From the NCBI GenBank assembly GCA_011049175.1, contig DSCJ01000115.1, positions 42,863-106,862 on the forward strand: a DNA stretch of 64,000 nt, read 5' to 3'. Each line of letters starts with the position of its first letter. Position 1 is the stretch's first letter. Shown here piece after piece: positions 23,918-36,994 of the stretch. The notes beneath the pieces were generated by a model that did not search any database, was not told the origin of the DNA, and was given only the letters and a program-made list of their open reading frames with translations. The translations under genes were made by a program, and so were the position numbers. Source of the DNA: Bacteroidota bacterium. Its GTDB lineage: Bacteria > Bacteroidota > Bacteroidia > Bacteroidales > VadinHA17.

Positions 23918-25267
23918 ATGTCCAGATCATTTTCTCTCACCATCCTCCTCATTACCCTTCCCGTAATTGCTATGCCCTCCTGCCACAATGAACAGTATCA
24001 GGATTTCACTCCCGATTTCACAGTTACCCTGTCGGAAGACGATCCCAACGTGCTGCGGTTCGTCAATACCACTACAGGAGAACACAGCTACATGCAATGG
24101 GATTTCGGCAACGGCGAACAGACGGCAAAACAACCTGCCAGCAGGCTGACCTATTCCATATTTTATGAGCAGAAAGGAGAATATCCGGTAACCCTGACCG
24201 TGTGGGGAACCAACGGCAACGAAACGGACAAGAAATCCGTAACTAAAACGGTCACTGTGGAATACAGTGCTCCGAATCCCGATTTTATATACGAAATCAT
24301 TCCGGATTCATCCAATCATGTGAGGCTGACCGATCAAAGCACCGGTGACTACGACAGCATCACCTGGAAATACCCGGGAAGGAAATACCCCGGAGTTCCC
24401 GGCGAAACCAGGGTGCTGTACCTTGCCATGGGAGATACATACCCGCTGGAACTAGAAATTTGCCGCAACGGGATTTCCAAAAGCATAACCAGGAATATTA
24501 TCATTCCGTCGGATGATCCCGATTATCCCGACCACTATAAACTAGTGTGGTCGGAAGAGTTTGAGACGGAAGAAATCGATCACACAAAGTGGGATCATGA
24601 AACGGGGGCCACAGGATGGGGAAACAAAGAATGGCAGAATTACACGAACGGGCTGAACACTTCCCTTTCCGGCGGGAAACTCAAAATAAACGTAATAAAA
24701 ACAGGGGAAGGACAGCAGGTGAGGGATTATACCTCTTCTCGTATCAACAGCAGGGAAAGTTTTACTTACGGGCGGTTCGAAATAATGGCCAAAATGCCTG
24801 AATACAAAGGACCCGGCCTCTGGCCGGCCATCTGGATGCTGGGAAAGTCCATTCAGGAAGGAACCCCCTGGCCTCTGTGCGGAGAAGTCGATATCATGGA
24901 ATACGTAAGCTGGAACCCTGATCATGTTGGCAGCGCCATACACATCGAAAGCAACAACCATGCCCGGGGCAATGCCATCACTTCGGGTCACATTCATTTA
25001 CCAACAGCTGAAGAGGAATTTCATGTTTATGGCCTGATCTGGACTTATAACCGGCTGTATTTCTATATTGACCATCCTGATAACACGATCCTTACCTATC
25101 ACCGGCCGGCCGGGTATGACCAGGAAAACTGGCCGTTTGACCGGCCGTTTTATTTCCTTTTCAATGTAGCCGTTGGCGGAACGTACGGAGGTGTGGAAGG
25201 TGTGGACAATTCGATTTTCCCGGCCGTAATGGAAATTGACTATGTACGTGTTTATCAACTGGAATAA
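23918..25267 (+). CDS. GH16 endo-beta-glucanase with two PKD-like domains, lipoprotein
   Basis: The protein has 449 residues with lipobox AMPSC (Cys22), so it is probably surface-anchored. Residues ~30-115 are a PKD domain (MQWDFGNGEQ), ~120-195 a second, degenerate one, and ~205-449 a GH16 jelly roll. The catalytic motif is E-x-D-x-x-E in GEVDIMEYV: nucleophile Glu323, Asp325 and acid/base Glu328. WPAIWMLG and the final YVRVYQ are also typical of laminarinase-type GH16. It probably cuts beta-1,3 or mixed-linkage glucan for the adjacent SusCD. It is separated from the PUL genes by a terminator and converges with a methyltransferase 15 bp away. Confidence 0.93.
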   Translation: MSRSFSLTILLITLPVIAMPSCHNEQYQDFTPDFTVTLSEDDPNVLRFVNTTTGEHSYMQWDFGNGEQTAKQPASRLTYSIFYEQKGEYPVTLTVWGTNGNETDKKSVTKTVTVEYSAPNPDFIYEIIPDSSNHVRLTDQSTGDYDSITWKYPGRKYPGVPGETRVLYLAMGDTYPLELEICRNGISKSITRNIIIPSDDPDYPDHYKLVWSEEFETEEIDHTKWDHETGATGWGNKEWQNYTNGLNTSLSGGKLKINVIKTGEGQQVRDYTSSRINSRESFTYGRFEIMAKMPEYKGPGLWPAIWMLGKSIQEGTPWPLCGEVDIMEYVSWNPDHVGSAIHIESNNHARGNAITSGHIHLPTAEEEFHVYGLIWTYNRLYFYIDHPDNTILTYHRPAGYDQENWPFDRPFYFLFNVAVGGTYGGVEGVDNSIFPAVMEIDYVRVYQLE

Positions 25268-25282
25268 CACACCCCGAAAAAC

Positions 25283-26791
25283 TCAGATAAACCGGATCAG
25301 GTTTTTGATACGGCCGGGTTGAGCCCAGTTCATGGTACCCTGCATCTGCAGCGACAGAAGGTACTTCTCAATGGCCGGCTGGCGTAGTTCCTCCAGGATA
25401 CGCCGGGCTTCCTTCAGGCCGGTAGCCGGAATAAAAGCCTGCAGTGACTGGTTGGCCTGCCAGTGTCGCGGAAACAGTACCGGCCGGAAGGTTTTCTTTC
25501 CGTATGCTTCCCACACCACCTTCCACGGAGCAAAGCTGTAAGCTCCTACCCCCAGCATGGCCCACCATGTACCGCTTCTGATGCGCGATCCTACCATTCT
25601 GCCCTTCCGGTTTTCCAGAATGTACCGGTATCGGAGGAGATAATCTTCCAGGGCGGGGTATTGATTGATTTCTTCTGCCGTAAGCGGCTTACCGTCTTCC
25701 CGGTATGGCAGCAACACCCATTTCCGGGGTTGCGGTTTGTTCTCTGCAAAATTTTTCCGTGTAATCAGGGGAAAAACAAACCGGGAAGGCAGTAATACCT
25801 CATGGTTTACCCGGCAGGTATCCTCATCAACCGGTTCATAGCTATCGAAAAAGAATACATGGTTAGCTCCACAGGTATTAACGCCCTGCCGGGGAGCCGA
25901 TTTCCGGTGGAGGCTCAGTGGTTTGAAATCTTTCAGCGGATGATTCATGCTTTCATCCAGTATGCTCAGTGGGCTGTCGGGTTGCAACAGGGGTTGTGCC
26001 AGCCGTGTAATCCACTGCTGTTTTTCCCTTCTTTCCCAGGGAACAGGGAAACACACCCGTGCATCCCTCCGGAAATGCACCAGGCCAAAGCGGGTGGAAA
26101 CACCGTTGAAGATTCCGGTCCCCTGCAAGTCGATCACACGTTGCAGGGCATAAGAAGTGGTGCCTGCCCTGTATGAACGGAATTTCCGGCTGGCTTCCTC
26201 ATTCAGTAACAGAGACAGAGGCATAAAAAAAATAGCCTCTCCCCCGGGTTTCAGAAAATCTGTAATGCTTTTTCTAACCACCAGGGCCGCCAGGTCCACG
26301 CGGGATCCGCCCAGCAGCAGGCTGCGGGAATTATCGGTCAGTCCGGCTCGTACAAATTCCTTTCTCACAAAGGCCTTGTATCTGTCAGGCAGGTCGGTAT
26401 AATTGGCCCAGGGGGGATTCCCGAACAGAAAATCGGATGGAAAGGCAGGGAGTTTCAGTATATCAGCCCGGCTAAACTGAGCCGACATATCCAGTCCGTA
26501 TTTCTCCCGGAACCGTTTCAGAGCTTCCCGGTAATTCTCTGTATTCAATTCATTCCCGAACAGCCTGTCTACCGGAAGGGCAGAAAGGGAATATCCCGAT
26601 TTCAGGCCGGTGGTGATCAGGGCTTCCAGCAGGTTGCCGGCGCCCATGGTTGGATCGAAAATGCGGGCACCTGCCAGCCAGGAACGGAATATCCCGAATT
26701 TTTCCACAGCAAATTCACCCCAGTACAGGGGGGTAAACACATCCCCCATGCGCAGTTTACTGAATCCGGTATGTTCCCTGTGCTTTCCCAT
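25283..26791 (-). CDS. orphan N6-adenine DNA methyltransferase (Eco57I/TaqI-like)
   Basis: The 502-residue protein has the order of an N6-adenine methyltransferase: MGDVFTPLYWGEFAV at residues 15-29 (the family's F-T-P block), SAM-binding motif I FDPTMGAGN (45-53) and catalytic motif IV FGNPPWAN (123-130, N-P-P-W). The C-terminal ~250 residues resemble a TaqI-type target-recognition region (GRMVGSRIRSGTWWAML). No restriction endonuclease gene is nearby and no nuclease motif is visible in the N-terminus, so it is either a solitary methyltransferase or a relic of a type IIG system. It shares orientation with the GNAT gene 37 bp upstream. Its target site is unknown. Confidence 0.82.
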   Translation of the reverse strand: MGKHREHTGFSKLRMGDVFTPLYWGEFAVEKFGIFRSWLAGARIFDPTMGAGNLLEALITTGLKSGYSLSALPVDRLFGNELNTENYREALKRFREKYGLDMSAQFSRADILKLPAFPSDFLFGNPPWANYTDLPDRYKAFVRKEFVRAGLTDNSRSLLLGGSRVDLAALVVRKSITDFLKPGGEAIFFMPLSLLLNEEASRKFRSYRAGTTSYALQRVIDLQGTGIFNGVSTRFGLVHFRRDARVCFPVPWERREKQQWITRLAQPLLQPDSPLSILDESMNHPLKDFKPLSLHRKSAPRQGVNTCGANHVFFFDSYEPVDEDTCRVNHEVLLPSRFVFPLITRKNFAENKPQPRKWVLLPYREDGKPLTAEEINQYPALEDYLLRYRYILENRKGRMVGSRIRSGTWWAMLGVGAYSFAPWKVVWEAYGKKTFRPVLFPRHWQANQSLQAFIPATGLKEARRILEELRQPAIEKYLLSLQMQGTMNWAQPGRIKNLIRFI

Positions 26792-26828
26792 TGTTTACTA
26801 TACCGGTGGGCTACAATAGCATCCTCTT

Positions 26829-27356
26829 TCACCTGACATCTTCCCTGAGCCGGGCATACCTGATCTCATCCACCAGCTTCCCCTGCTTGAATACTGCTTT
26901 CCGGAACACCCCTTCTTTCTCAAAACCACATTTTTCAAGCACCCTTTGCGAAGCCACATTGTATTCAAACACCCCGGTATGCAACCTGACCAGGTCAAGT
27001 TCATCGAAGGCATATTTTACGGCCAGCTTCAGGGCCCGTGTCATGATACCCATGTTCCAGTAAGGTTCTCCGAGGAAATAACCTATTTCTCCCGAACGGC
27101 GGTAGACATCCTTTTCAGGGTGTATGGCAACATTCCCCACGTACCGGCCTTTCCATTCAATGGCAAATATCCTCATTGACCGGCCGTGAGTAGCCACAAG
27201 GATAAAATCATAAGCATCTTTCAGTGTATAGGGATGGGGATAGGAATCCCTCAGGTTGATGCTGATCTTTTCGTTATTGGCCAGACCGGCCAGAATTGGG
27301 GCATCCTGTGGCCGCAGAGGCCTCAGTATCAAATCCCCATCTTCAAGCACTGCCAT
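26829..27356 (-). CDS. GNAT N-acetyltransferase, RimJ/RimL type
   Basis: This 175-residue single-domain protein has the GNAT order LILRPLRPQDAPIL (strand 1), YVGNVAIHPEKDVYRRSGEIGYFLGEPYWNMGIMTRAL (strand 4 and the acetyl-CoA loop; the Q/R-x-x-G-x-G/A loop is replaced by W-N-M-G-I-M), and LHTGVFEYNVASQRVLEKCGFEKEG (strand 5, with the N-x-x-S-x-x-V-L-E-K-x-G-F motif). It transfers an acetyl group from acetyl-CoA to an amine, either a protein N-terminus or a small molecule; the substrate is unknown. It lies just upstream of the methyltransferase on the same strand. Confidence 0.88.
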   Translation of the reverse strand: MAVLEDGDLILRPLRPQDAPILAGLANNEKISINLRDSYPHPYTLKDAYDFILVATHGRSMRIFAIEWKGRYVGNVAIHPEKDVYRRSGEIGYFLGEPYWNMGIMTRALKLAVKYAFDELDLVRLHTGVFEYNVASQRVLEKCGFEKEGVFRKAVFKQGKLVDEIRYARLREDVR

Positions 27357-27436
27357 GTTTCAACATTTGCCATGTTTATTATTTATATCGGAAACGAAAT
27401 TTCAGGTACCGTTTTCGATACCCGCGTCTTTTTCCG

Positions 27437-28432
27437 TCAAAACTCCGTCCCCGTAAATTCCTTCACCACTCTCAGGGTTTCACCCGTATCTTCCATTTCG
27501 AAAATACGGGGTTGGGCAGCAGGATTATTGGGCGCATGCAGAACCATCATGAGTTTGCCGTCGAAGGTAGTAAACAGCATCCCGTGGCCTCCGTCTTCCG
27601 CAAACAATGTTTCCTCCTGCTGCTTCCACGGGCCGGCCAGTTTCCCGGATTCGGAGATGGCTATTCCGCAGGTGTATCCGGTGTAGCCATGGCTGGTCCA
27701 TATCATGAACAGTTTTCCTGATTTGCTGGTCTACAGGTAAGGTCCGTCGGTGACATGGCATCCGTGCTGGTCGGACTTTTTCACCCAGGGGCCATCACTT
27801 CCGTCAAACAACTTCATCGGCTCGCCCACCGTTTTCGACAGGTCATCTTCCAGCTGCACGTATTCAACGGTGCCGTTTTTAATCTGTACCCATTCGTGGC
27901 AGAACACCATATAAGGAATTCCGTCTTCCACCCACAGGGTGCCGTCGAGGGTCATCATATCGGGCGGAAGGGTGGAACGGTTCTCAAAAGGGGTATAGGG
28001 CCCCTTGGGATGCTCAGCCACCAGCACCTGCGAGCCTCTCGTCACACGTGGCAACCAGTTACGCCATTGCTCGGGGAACCTGTTGCGGGTATCAAACGTG
28101 AGGAACAGGTAGTATTTCCCTTTGTAATAATGCATTTCCGGGGCCCAGATGTTTACCACACGGATATCGCCCCAGATATCCTCAGCAGGGGTAAATATGA
28201 TCTCGGGACCCTCCCAGGTGACCAGGTCTTTGCTGGTATACACCGGTACGTTCCGTCTCCCCATCCCTATCATATAATAGGTTTCCGTAACCGGATCGGG
28301 AAGGATGCACACATCGCGCATCCTGATCTCCTTCAGGTGCCACTGCCTTATTTCGGGTGCAGACCGGCCAGGCTGGGAATAAGACAGGATGGGAAGGAAG
28401 TATGCCAGACACACAACAAGTAATTTTTTCAT
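27437..28432 (-). pseudogene. GH43-like five-bladed propeller hydrolase interrupted by an amber codon
   Basis: A single reading frame runs from 28432 to 27437 with only one TAG, at 27731-27733 (codon 234). Before it: a signal peptide (MKKLLVVCLAYFLPILSYS), MRDVCILPDP with the likely base Asp40, NIWAPEMHYYKGKYYLF (the GH43 W-A-P block) and LDGTLWVEDG with Asp163, ending HVTDGPYL. After it: TSKSGKLFMIWTSHG continues the same blade, so TAC or TAT (Tyr) probably mutated to TAG. The usual GH43 acid motif E-G-P-Y is D-G-P-Y here. The truncated protein would lack the last third of the propeller. Its neighbours are GH2, a glycosylasparaginase and GH29. Confidence 0.8.
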
Positions 28433-28470
28433 GATCATGGTATTAAGGATTTTGGTAAATATGTTTCTTT

Positions 28471-32735
<4,265 letters not shown>

Positions 32736-32813
32736 GATGGTAAAAATTTATAATACTGACGGGTTTGAAGGTAAGAAAAGAATGGCGATTATGAAAGAAG
32801 AAGAAGGAAAGGA

Positions 32814-34433
32814 TCATTCGGAAGGAATGCCGGCAGAAGGTTTGTCAAAGTGGGCTGATACCTCCGAAATGGCCGGTACAAGTCGGCTTCGAAGAATGCG
32901 TATGCGGAAGCTGTTTGAAGTGACCGGTGGGAACCGCAGAATGCGTTTATACCCCACATTGGTCCCTGCTGCCATTTCCTTCCACTCACCGTTTACCCGG
33001 GCATCCAGGGCATGGGCTTCGATCCGTTCACTGTGCGTAGCCACCGACTCCTGTATCACAAAGCGGTTGACGGTAACCGGCCTGGGCACAGTAATCACCA
33101 GCTGACGATTTTTTCCTTTTGGCAGCATCCAGGTTTGGTTATCCCCGTCGAGAACTTCCAGAGGCCCCCTGGCCCCTTCCAGCAGGTTTTTTCCGTAGGT
33201 TTTCCTGATGCGACGGCCCACCGTTTCCAGCACGGCCACATCCCGTTCAGGGAACCGTCCCTGCCGGTTGGGAGGAATATTCAGCAGGAAAATGGAATTC
33301 CCCCCCACGGCCCTTTCGTAAATATCGTACACCTCTTCTGCCGTTCGCACCCGCTGGGAGGGTTCGTCGCGGTAAAACCAGCCGTCGCGGATGGAGGTAT
33401 TGGTCTCTGCGGGCTGGTAATGCAGGAAACGAGCCTGCAGCAACTGCTCCCTGTATCCTACTGAATCGGCCGTGATGTCTTCGAACCGGTCGATCCGGAC
33501 AGGATCGGTGGAATAGGGTATCACATTCCATTCACTTTTGCGGGTACGCCCCGCTTCGTTTCCACACCATCGGATATCCTGCCTTCCGAAAATTACGGCA
33601 TCGGGTGCCAGGGTACGGATCAGTTTCTCCCAGGCACGGAAAGCATATTTCTGTCCCCCCTTCTTTTTTGGATGGGCCCCGTCAAGCCATACTTCATGAA
33701 TGGGTCCGTATTCTGTAAGCAGCTCGAACAGCTGGTTCAGGTAATACTCATTGTAATCGTCCACCACAAAGCGAAAGGTGGTTTTGTTCTCAAAAGGGCG
33801 TCCTTCCACCGGTCGGGGTATTTGTCTGGGAGTATATTCGCTCAGGTTTCCGTACAAACCTCCGGGACTTTCCATCTGATAGAGATCGGCCGGTGAAAGA
33901 TAGATACCCAGTTTGATTCCGTACTTCCGGCAGGAAGCCGACAGTTCCTTCAGCACATCTCCTTTCCCGCTGCGGTAAGGCGATGACATTACCCCATGCC
34001 GTGTATACCGGCTCTGCCACAGGCAGAATCCGTCGTGGTGCTTGGCGGTAAAAATGACCCTTTTCATACCGGCAGCCTGCATTGCCCGGCACCATTGGTC
34101 TGTATCGAGGATTTGCAGGTCGAACACGCCAGGATCTTCCCGTCCTGTTCCCCATTCCCTTTGTGTAAACGTGTTCGGACCAAAATGGACAAATGCAATA
34201 AATTCATCCTGCAGGGCGGCAACCTGTTCAGGGGTAGGAACCACATGGGCCGCCTTGATCAGAATCGAATCGGCGGTATCATCGGCATCGACCGGAAGGG
34301 TATGCGCAACGGGCATATAAAGGCCATCATCCCGTTTACAGGAAGAAAGGGTTATCAGCAGGAAAGCCGTAACAATTCCGATACCCGTCAGCAGGCGTTG
34401 TCGTTTCACTTCGAGGTTTTCAGAAGTATTCAA
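32814..34433 (-). CDS. GH29 alpha-L-fucosidase, lipoprotein
   Basis: The product has 539 residues with lipobox LSSC (Cys32). The catalytic barrel shows FVHFGPNTFTQREWG, FTAKHHDGFCLWQS (the GH29 H-H-D-G-F block) and the nucleophile Asp251 in HEVWLDGA. The last ~100 residues form a beta-rich region that resembles an F5/8-type carbohydrate-binding domain (VTVNRFVIQESV). It removes alpha-linked fucose, for example from N-glycans or xyloglucan. It is the first gene of a minus-strand run with glycosylasparaginase, GH2 and GH43 (gaps of 78 and 41 bp, then 38 bp), probably an operon. Confidence 0.93.
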   Translation of the reverse strand: MNTSENLEVKRQRLLTGIGIVTAFLLITLSSCKRDDGLYMPVAHTLPVDADDTADSILIKAAHVVPTPEQVAALQDEFIAFVHFGPNTFTQREWGTGREDPGVFDLQILDTDQWCRAMQAAGMKRVIFTAKHHDGFCLWQSRYTRHGVMSSPYRSGKGDVLKELSASCRKYGIKLGIYLSPADLYQMESPGGLYGNLSEYTPRQIPRPVEGRPFENKTTFRFVVDDYNEYYLNQLFELLTEYGPIHEVWLDGAHPKKKGGQKYAFRAWEKLIRTLAPDAVIFGRQDIRWCGNEAGRTRKSEWNVIPYSTDPVRIDRFEDITADSVGYREQLLQARFLHYQPAETNTSIRDGWFYRDEPSQRVRTAEEVYDIYERAVGGNSIFLLNIPPNRQGRFPERDVAVLETVGRRIRKTYGKNLLEGARGPLEVLDGDNQTWMLPKGKNRQLVITVPRPVTVNRFVIQESVATHSERIEAHALDARVNGEWKEMAAGTNVGYKRILRFPPVTSNSFRIRILRSRLVPAISEVSAHFDKPSAGIPSE

Positions 34434-34520
34434 CCCTTAAATATAAAGAAAAGTAACGAAGAATGCGCTTCGGGACTGCCTGGTTCTGTGCCGGAACCAC
34501 AGGAATGGCTACCGGAATGA

Positions 34521-36206
34521 TCACGATCCCCGGTTTACCACTTTCCCCCAGGTATCCTTCAGCGGAACCGTTTGGTTGAATACCGGTTTGCCGGGCGTAC
34601 TGTCAGGATCCACACAGAAATATCCAACCCTCTGGAACTGGAACTTATCCAGGGGATGGACATTCCCCAGCCGGGGTTCCAGTTTGCAACCCGTGATAAT
34701 TTTCAGGGAATCGGGATTCAGGAATTCCTTAAAATCCCTGTCTTTATGCCCCAGGGGATCGGGATCGTTGAACAGGCGGTCGTACATCCTCACTTCCGCA
34801 TCAATGGCATGGGCGGCCGACACCCAGTGAAGAGTTCCCTTTACTTTCCGTTGCGCACCGCTTCCGCTTCTTGTATCCGGATCGTACGTGCAGCGTAATT
34901 CAATAATTTCTCCTTCATGGTTCTTTACTACTTTTTCACAGCGGATAATATAGGCACTTTTCAGCCGGACTTCTCCTCCGGGCTTCAGCCGGAAAAATTT
35001 TTTCGGGGGGTCTTCCATAAAATCGTCCCGTTCAATATACAATTCCCGGCTGAAGGGTACCTGCCGGGTTCCCATGCTTTCATCCTCCGGATTGTTCACA
35101 GTTTCGAGCATTTCCACCTTTCCTTCAGGAAAATTTTCGATCACCACCTTCAGTGGCCGCAGCACCGCCATCACACGGGGAGCTATTCTGTTCAGGTCGT
35201 CGCGCACACTGTGTTCGAGCAGCGACACATCGATCACGCTGTCGGTTTTGGTTACTCCTACTTTTTCGGCAAAAACCCGGATGGATTGCGGGGTATATCC
35301 CCTTCGGCGGAGACCTGATATGGTGGGCATGCGGGGGTCATCCCAGCCTTTGACAATACCCTTCTGCACCAGTTCAAGGAGACGGCGCTTACTCATGACC
35401 GTATAATTCAGATTCAGGCGGGCAAATTCGATCTGCCGGGGACGCACGGTTCCCGGAGTATATACCTGATCGAGGAACCAGTCGTACAGGGGCCGGTGCA
35501 CCTCAAATTCCAGGGTGCACACCGAATGGGTGATCCCCTCGATATAATCGGATTGTCCGTGGGCAAAATCGTACATGGGGTAAACGCACCACTTGTCGCC
35601 AGTACGGTGGTGTGATCTGTGCATAATGCGGTACATAATGGGATCACGCAAATGCATGTTGGGAGAAGCCATATCGATTCTGGCCCGGAGCACTTTCTCC
35701 CCTTCTCCGTATTTTCCGTCCCTCATTTCCCTGAAAAGCCTGAGATTTTCTTCCGGCGCACGGTTGCGGTAAGGGCTTTCTTTCCCGGGAACCGTGGGGG
35801 TCCCCTTCTGCCCGGCAATCTGCTCAGCCGACTGGTCATCCACATAGGCTTTGCCGTCCATGATCATTTTTTCCGCCCAGACGTACAACTGGTCGAAATA
35901 ATCGGATGCATAAAATTCCCGTTCTTCCCAGTCGAATCCCAGCCAGCGGATATCTTCCCTTATGGAATCGACATATTCCTGTTCTTCTTTGGTAGGATTG
36001 GTATCATCGTACCGCAGGTTGCATTTGCCTCCGTATTTTCGGGCCAGTCCGAAATTGAGGCAGATTGACTTGGCATGACCAATGTGCAGGTACCCGTTGG
36101 GTTCGGGAGGAAAACGGGTATGCACTTTCCCGTTATTTTTTCCGGCTTTCAGATCGCCGGTAATGATCTGTTCAATAAAATTCAGGGATGATCTTTTTTC
36201 TTCCAT
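34521..36206 (-). CDS. glnS: glutaminyl-tRNA synthetase
   Basis: This 561-residue class I synthetase charges tRNA-Gln with glutamine. The signatures are the HIGH motif in [10 protein letters not shown] (41-44) and the KMSKS-type motif VMSKR (270-274). Further diagnostic blocks are [21 protein letters not shown] and [18 protein letters not shown] beta-barrel anticodon-binding region follows from about residue 345. Having GlnRS means the organism does not rely only on the amidotransferase route. The gene is monocistronic in this view, with a candidate promoter upstream. Its substrate tRNA-Gln(CTG) lies at 15136. Confidence 0.97.
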   Translation of the reverse strand: MEEKRSSLNFIEQIITGDLKAGKNNGKVHTRFPPEPNGYLHIGHAKSICLNFGLARKYGGKCNLRYDDTNPTKEEQEYVDSIREDIRWLGFDWEEREFYASDYFDQLYVWAEKMIMDGKAYVDDQSAEQIAGQKGTPTVPGKESPYRNRAPEENLRLFREMRDGKYGEGEKVLRARIDMASPNMHLRDPIMYRIMHRSHHRTGDKWCVYPMYDFAHGQSDYIEGITHSVCTLEFEVHRPLYDWFLDQVYTPGTVRPRQIEFARLNLNYTVMSKRRLLELVQKGIVKGWDDPRMPTISGLRRRGYTPQSIRVFAEKVGVTKTDSVIDVSLLEHSVRDDLNRIAPRVMAVLRPLKVVIENFPEGKVEMLETVNNPEDESMGTRQVPFSRELYIERDDFMEDPPKKFFRLKPGGEVRLKSAYIIRCEKVVKNHEGEIIELRCTYDPDTRSGSGAQRKVKGTLHWVSAAHAIDAEVRMYDRLFNDPDPLGHKDRDFKEFLNPDSLKIITGCKLEPRLGNVHPLDKFQFQRVGYFCVDPDSTPGKPVFNQTVPLKDTWGKVVNRGS

Positions 36207-36239
36207 CGGAAATAAAATAAGCGATTGGCAAACAGCTTA

Positions 36240-36247
36240 CAAAAATA
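36240..36247 (-). promoter_or_regulatory. candidate -7 box of glnS
   Basis: On the minus strand TATTTTTG matches TAnnTTTG exactly and predicts a leader of about 27 nt before the glnS ATG. No clear -33 motif. Confidence 0.45.
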
Positions 36248-36388
36248 GGAGGAAATTGCACAGGATGGAAAAACATATAAATAAAATTCATATTTCTGCT
36301 TCACGGTGAAAAAATGTTGAAAAATCGGGGATAAAAGCCGGCAGGAAAAGGACAATGTAAAATAATGATTCGTAACATTGCAAAATAA

Positions 36389-36760
36389 ATGAACCATTTG
36401 GCCGGCCCGATGGGAGTGATCCGGATCGAAAATATGGAATTTTATGCCTACCACGGGCACTTCCGTGAAGAGCAGATCGTAGGGAACCGTTTTCTGGTTG
36501 ACCTTTCGCTGGAAACCGATATGACCCTTCCGTCATCCACCGATAACCTGCGGGATGCGGTAAATTACCAGAAAGCCTATGAAATCGTGAAAAGGGAGAT
36601 GCAGAAAAAATCGCATCTTCTGGAGCATATTGCTTCCCGCATCCTCGACGCCCTGTACGACGAACTGACGGGGATAGACAGGGCCACGATCAAAGTGTCG
36701 AAAATGAACCCACCCGTAGGAGGAAGGGTGGAATGCGTAAGCGTTACTCTGAGCAAATAA
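36389..36760 (+). CDS. folB: dihydroneopterin aldolase
   Basis: This folate-pathway enzyme converts 7,8-dihydroneopterin to 6-hydroxymethyl-dihydropterin and glycolaldehyde. The 123 residues carry IENMEFYAYHGHFREEQIVGNRFLVDL (the F-Y-A-Y-H-G block with the substrate-binding Glu), NYQKAYEIV and the catalytic Lys region IKVSKMNPPVGG. A second ATG at 36410 (MGVIRIENMEF) is close to the conserved start and may be the true one. It is divergent from glnS and is followed 8 bp later by a CWC-type protein, with which it likely forms an operon. Confidence 0.93.
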   Translation: MNHLAGPMGVIRIENMEFYAYHGHFREEQIVGNRFLVDLSLETDMTLPSSTDNLRDAVNYQKAYEIVKREMQKKSHLLEHIASRILDALYDELTGIDRATIKVSKMNPPVGGRVECVSVTLSK

Positions 36761-36768
36761 TCTTCGGT

Positions 36769-36984
36769 ATGGAAGCAATTTCCAAAAAATGTCCCAGGTG
36801 CGGGCGCACTTTTTCCTGTTTTCAGCAAACCGACAGGCCCTGCTGGTGTGAGAAATACCTGATCTCCCCCGAGGTGCTGGTTAAAATCAGGGAGAAGTAC
36901 AACGATTGCCTGTGCCCCGATTGCCTGCCGGAATATGCAGAAAATGTGGATGATTTCTCCCGGAAAGACCTGATCAGCACATAA
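36769..36984 (+). CDS. cysteine-rich CWC family protein
   Basis: Started at 36769 the protein has 71 residues; an earlier ATG overlaps folB and is less likely. It carries CPRCGRTFSC, then CWCEKY and CLCPDCL, the pattern of the small cysteine-rich CWC family, which probably binds zinc. The function is unknown. It sits 8 bp after folB and converges with the GH9 gene 10 bp away. Confidence 0.85.
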   Translation: MEAISKKCPRCGRTFSCFQQTDRPCWCEKYLISPEVLVKIREKYNDCLCPDCLPEYAENVDDFSRKDLIST

Positions 36985-36994
36985 GAACCATTCC

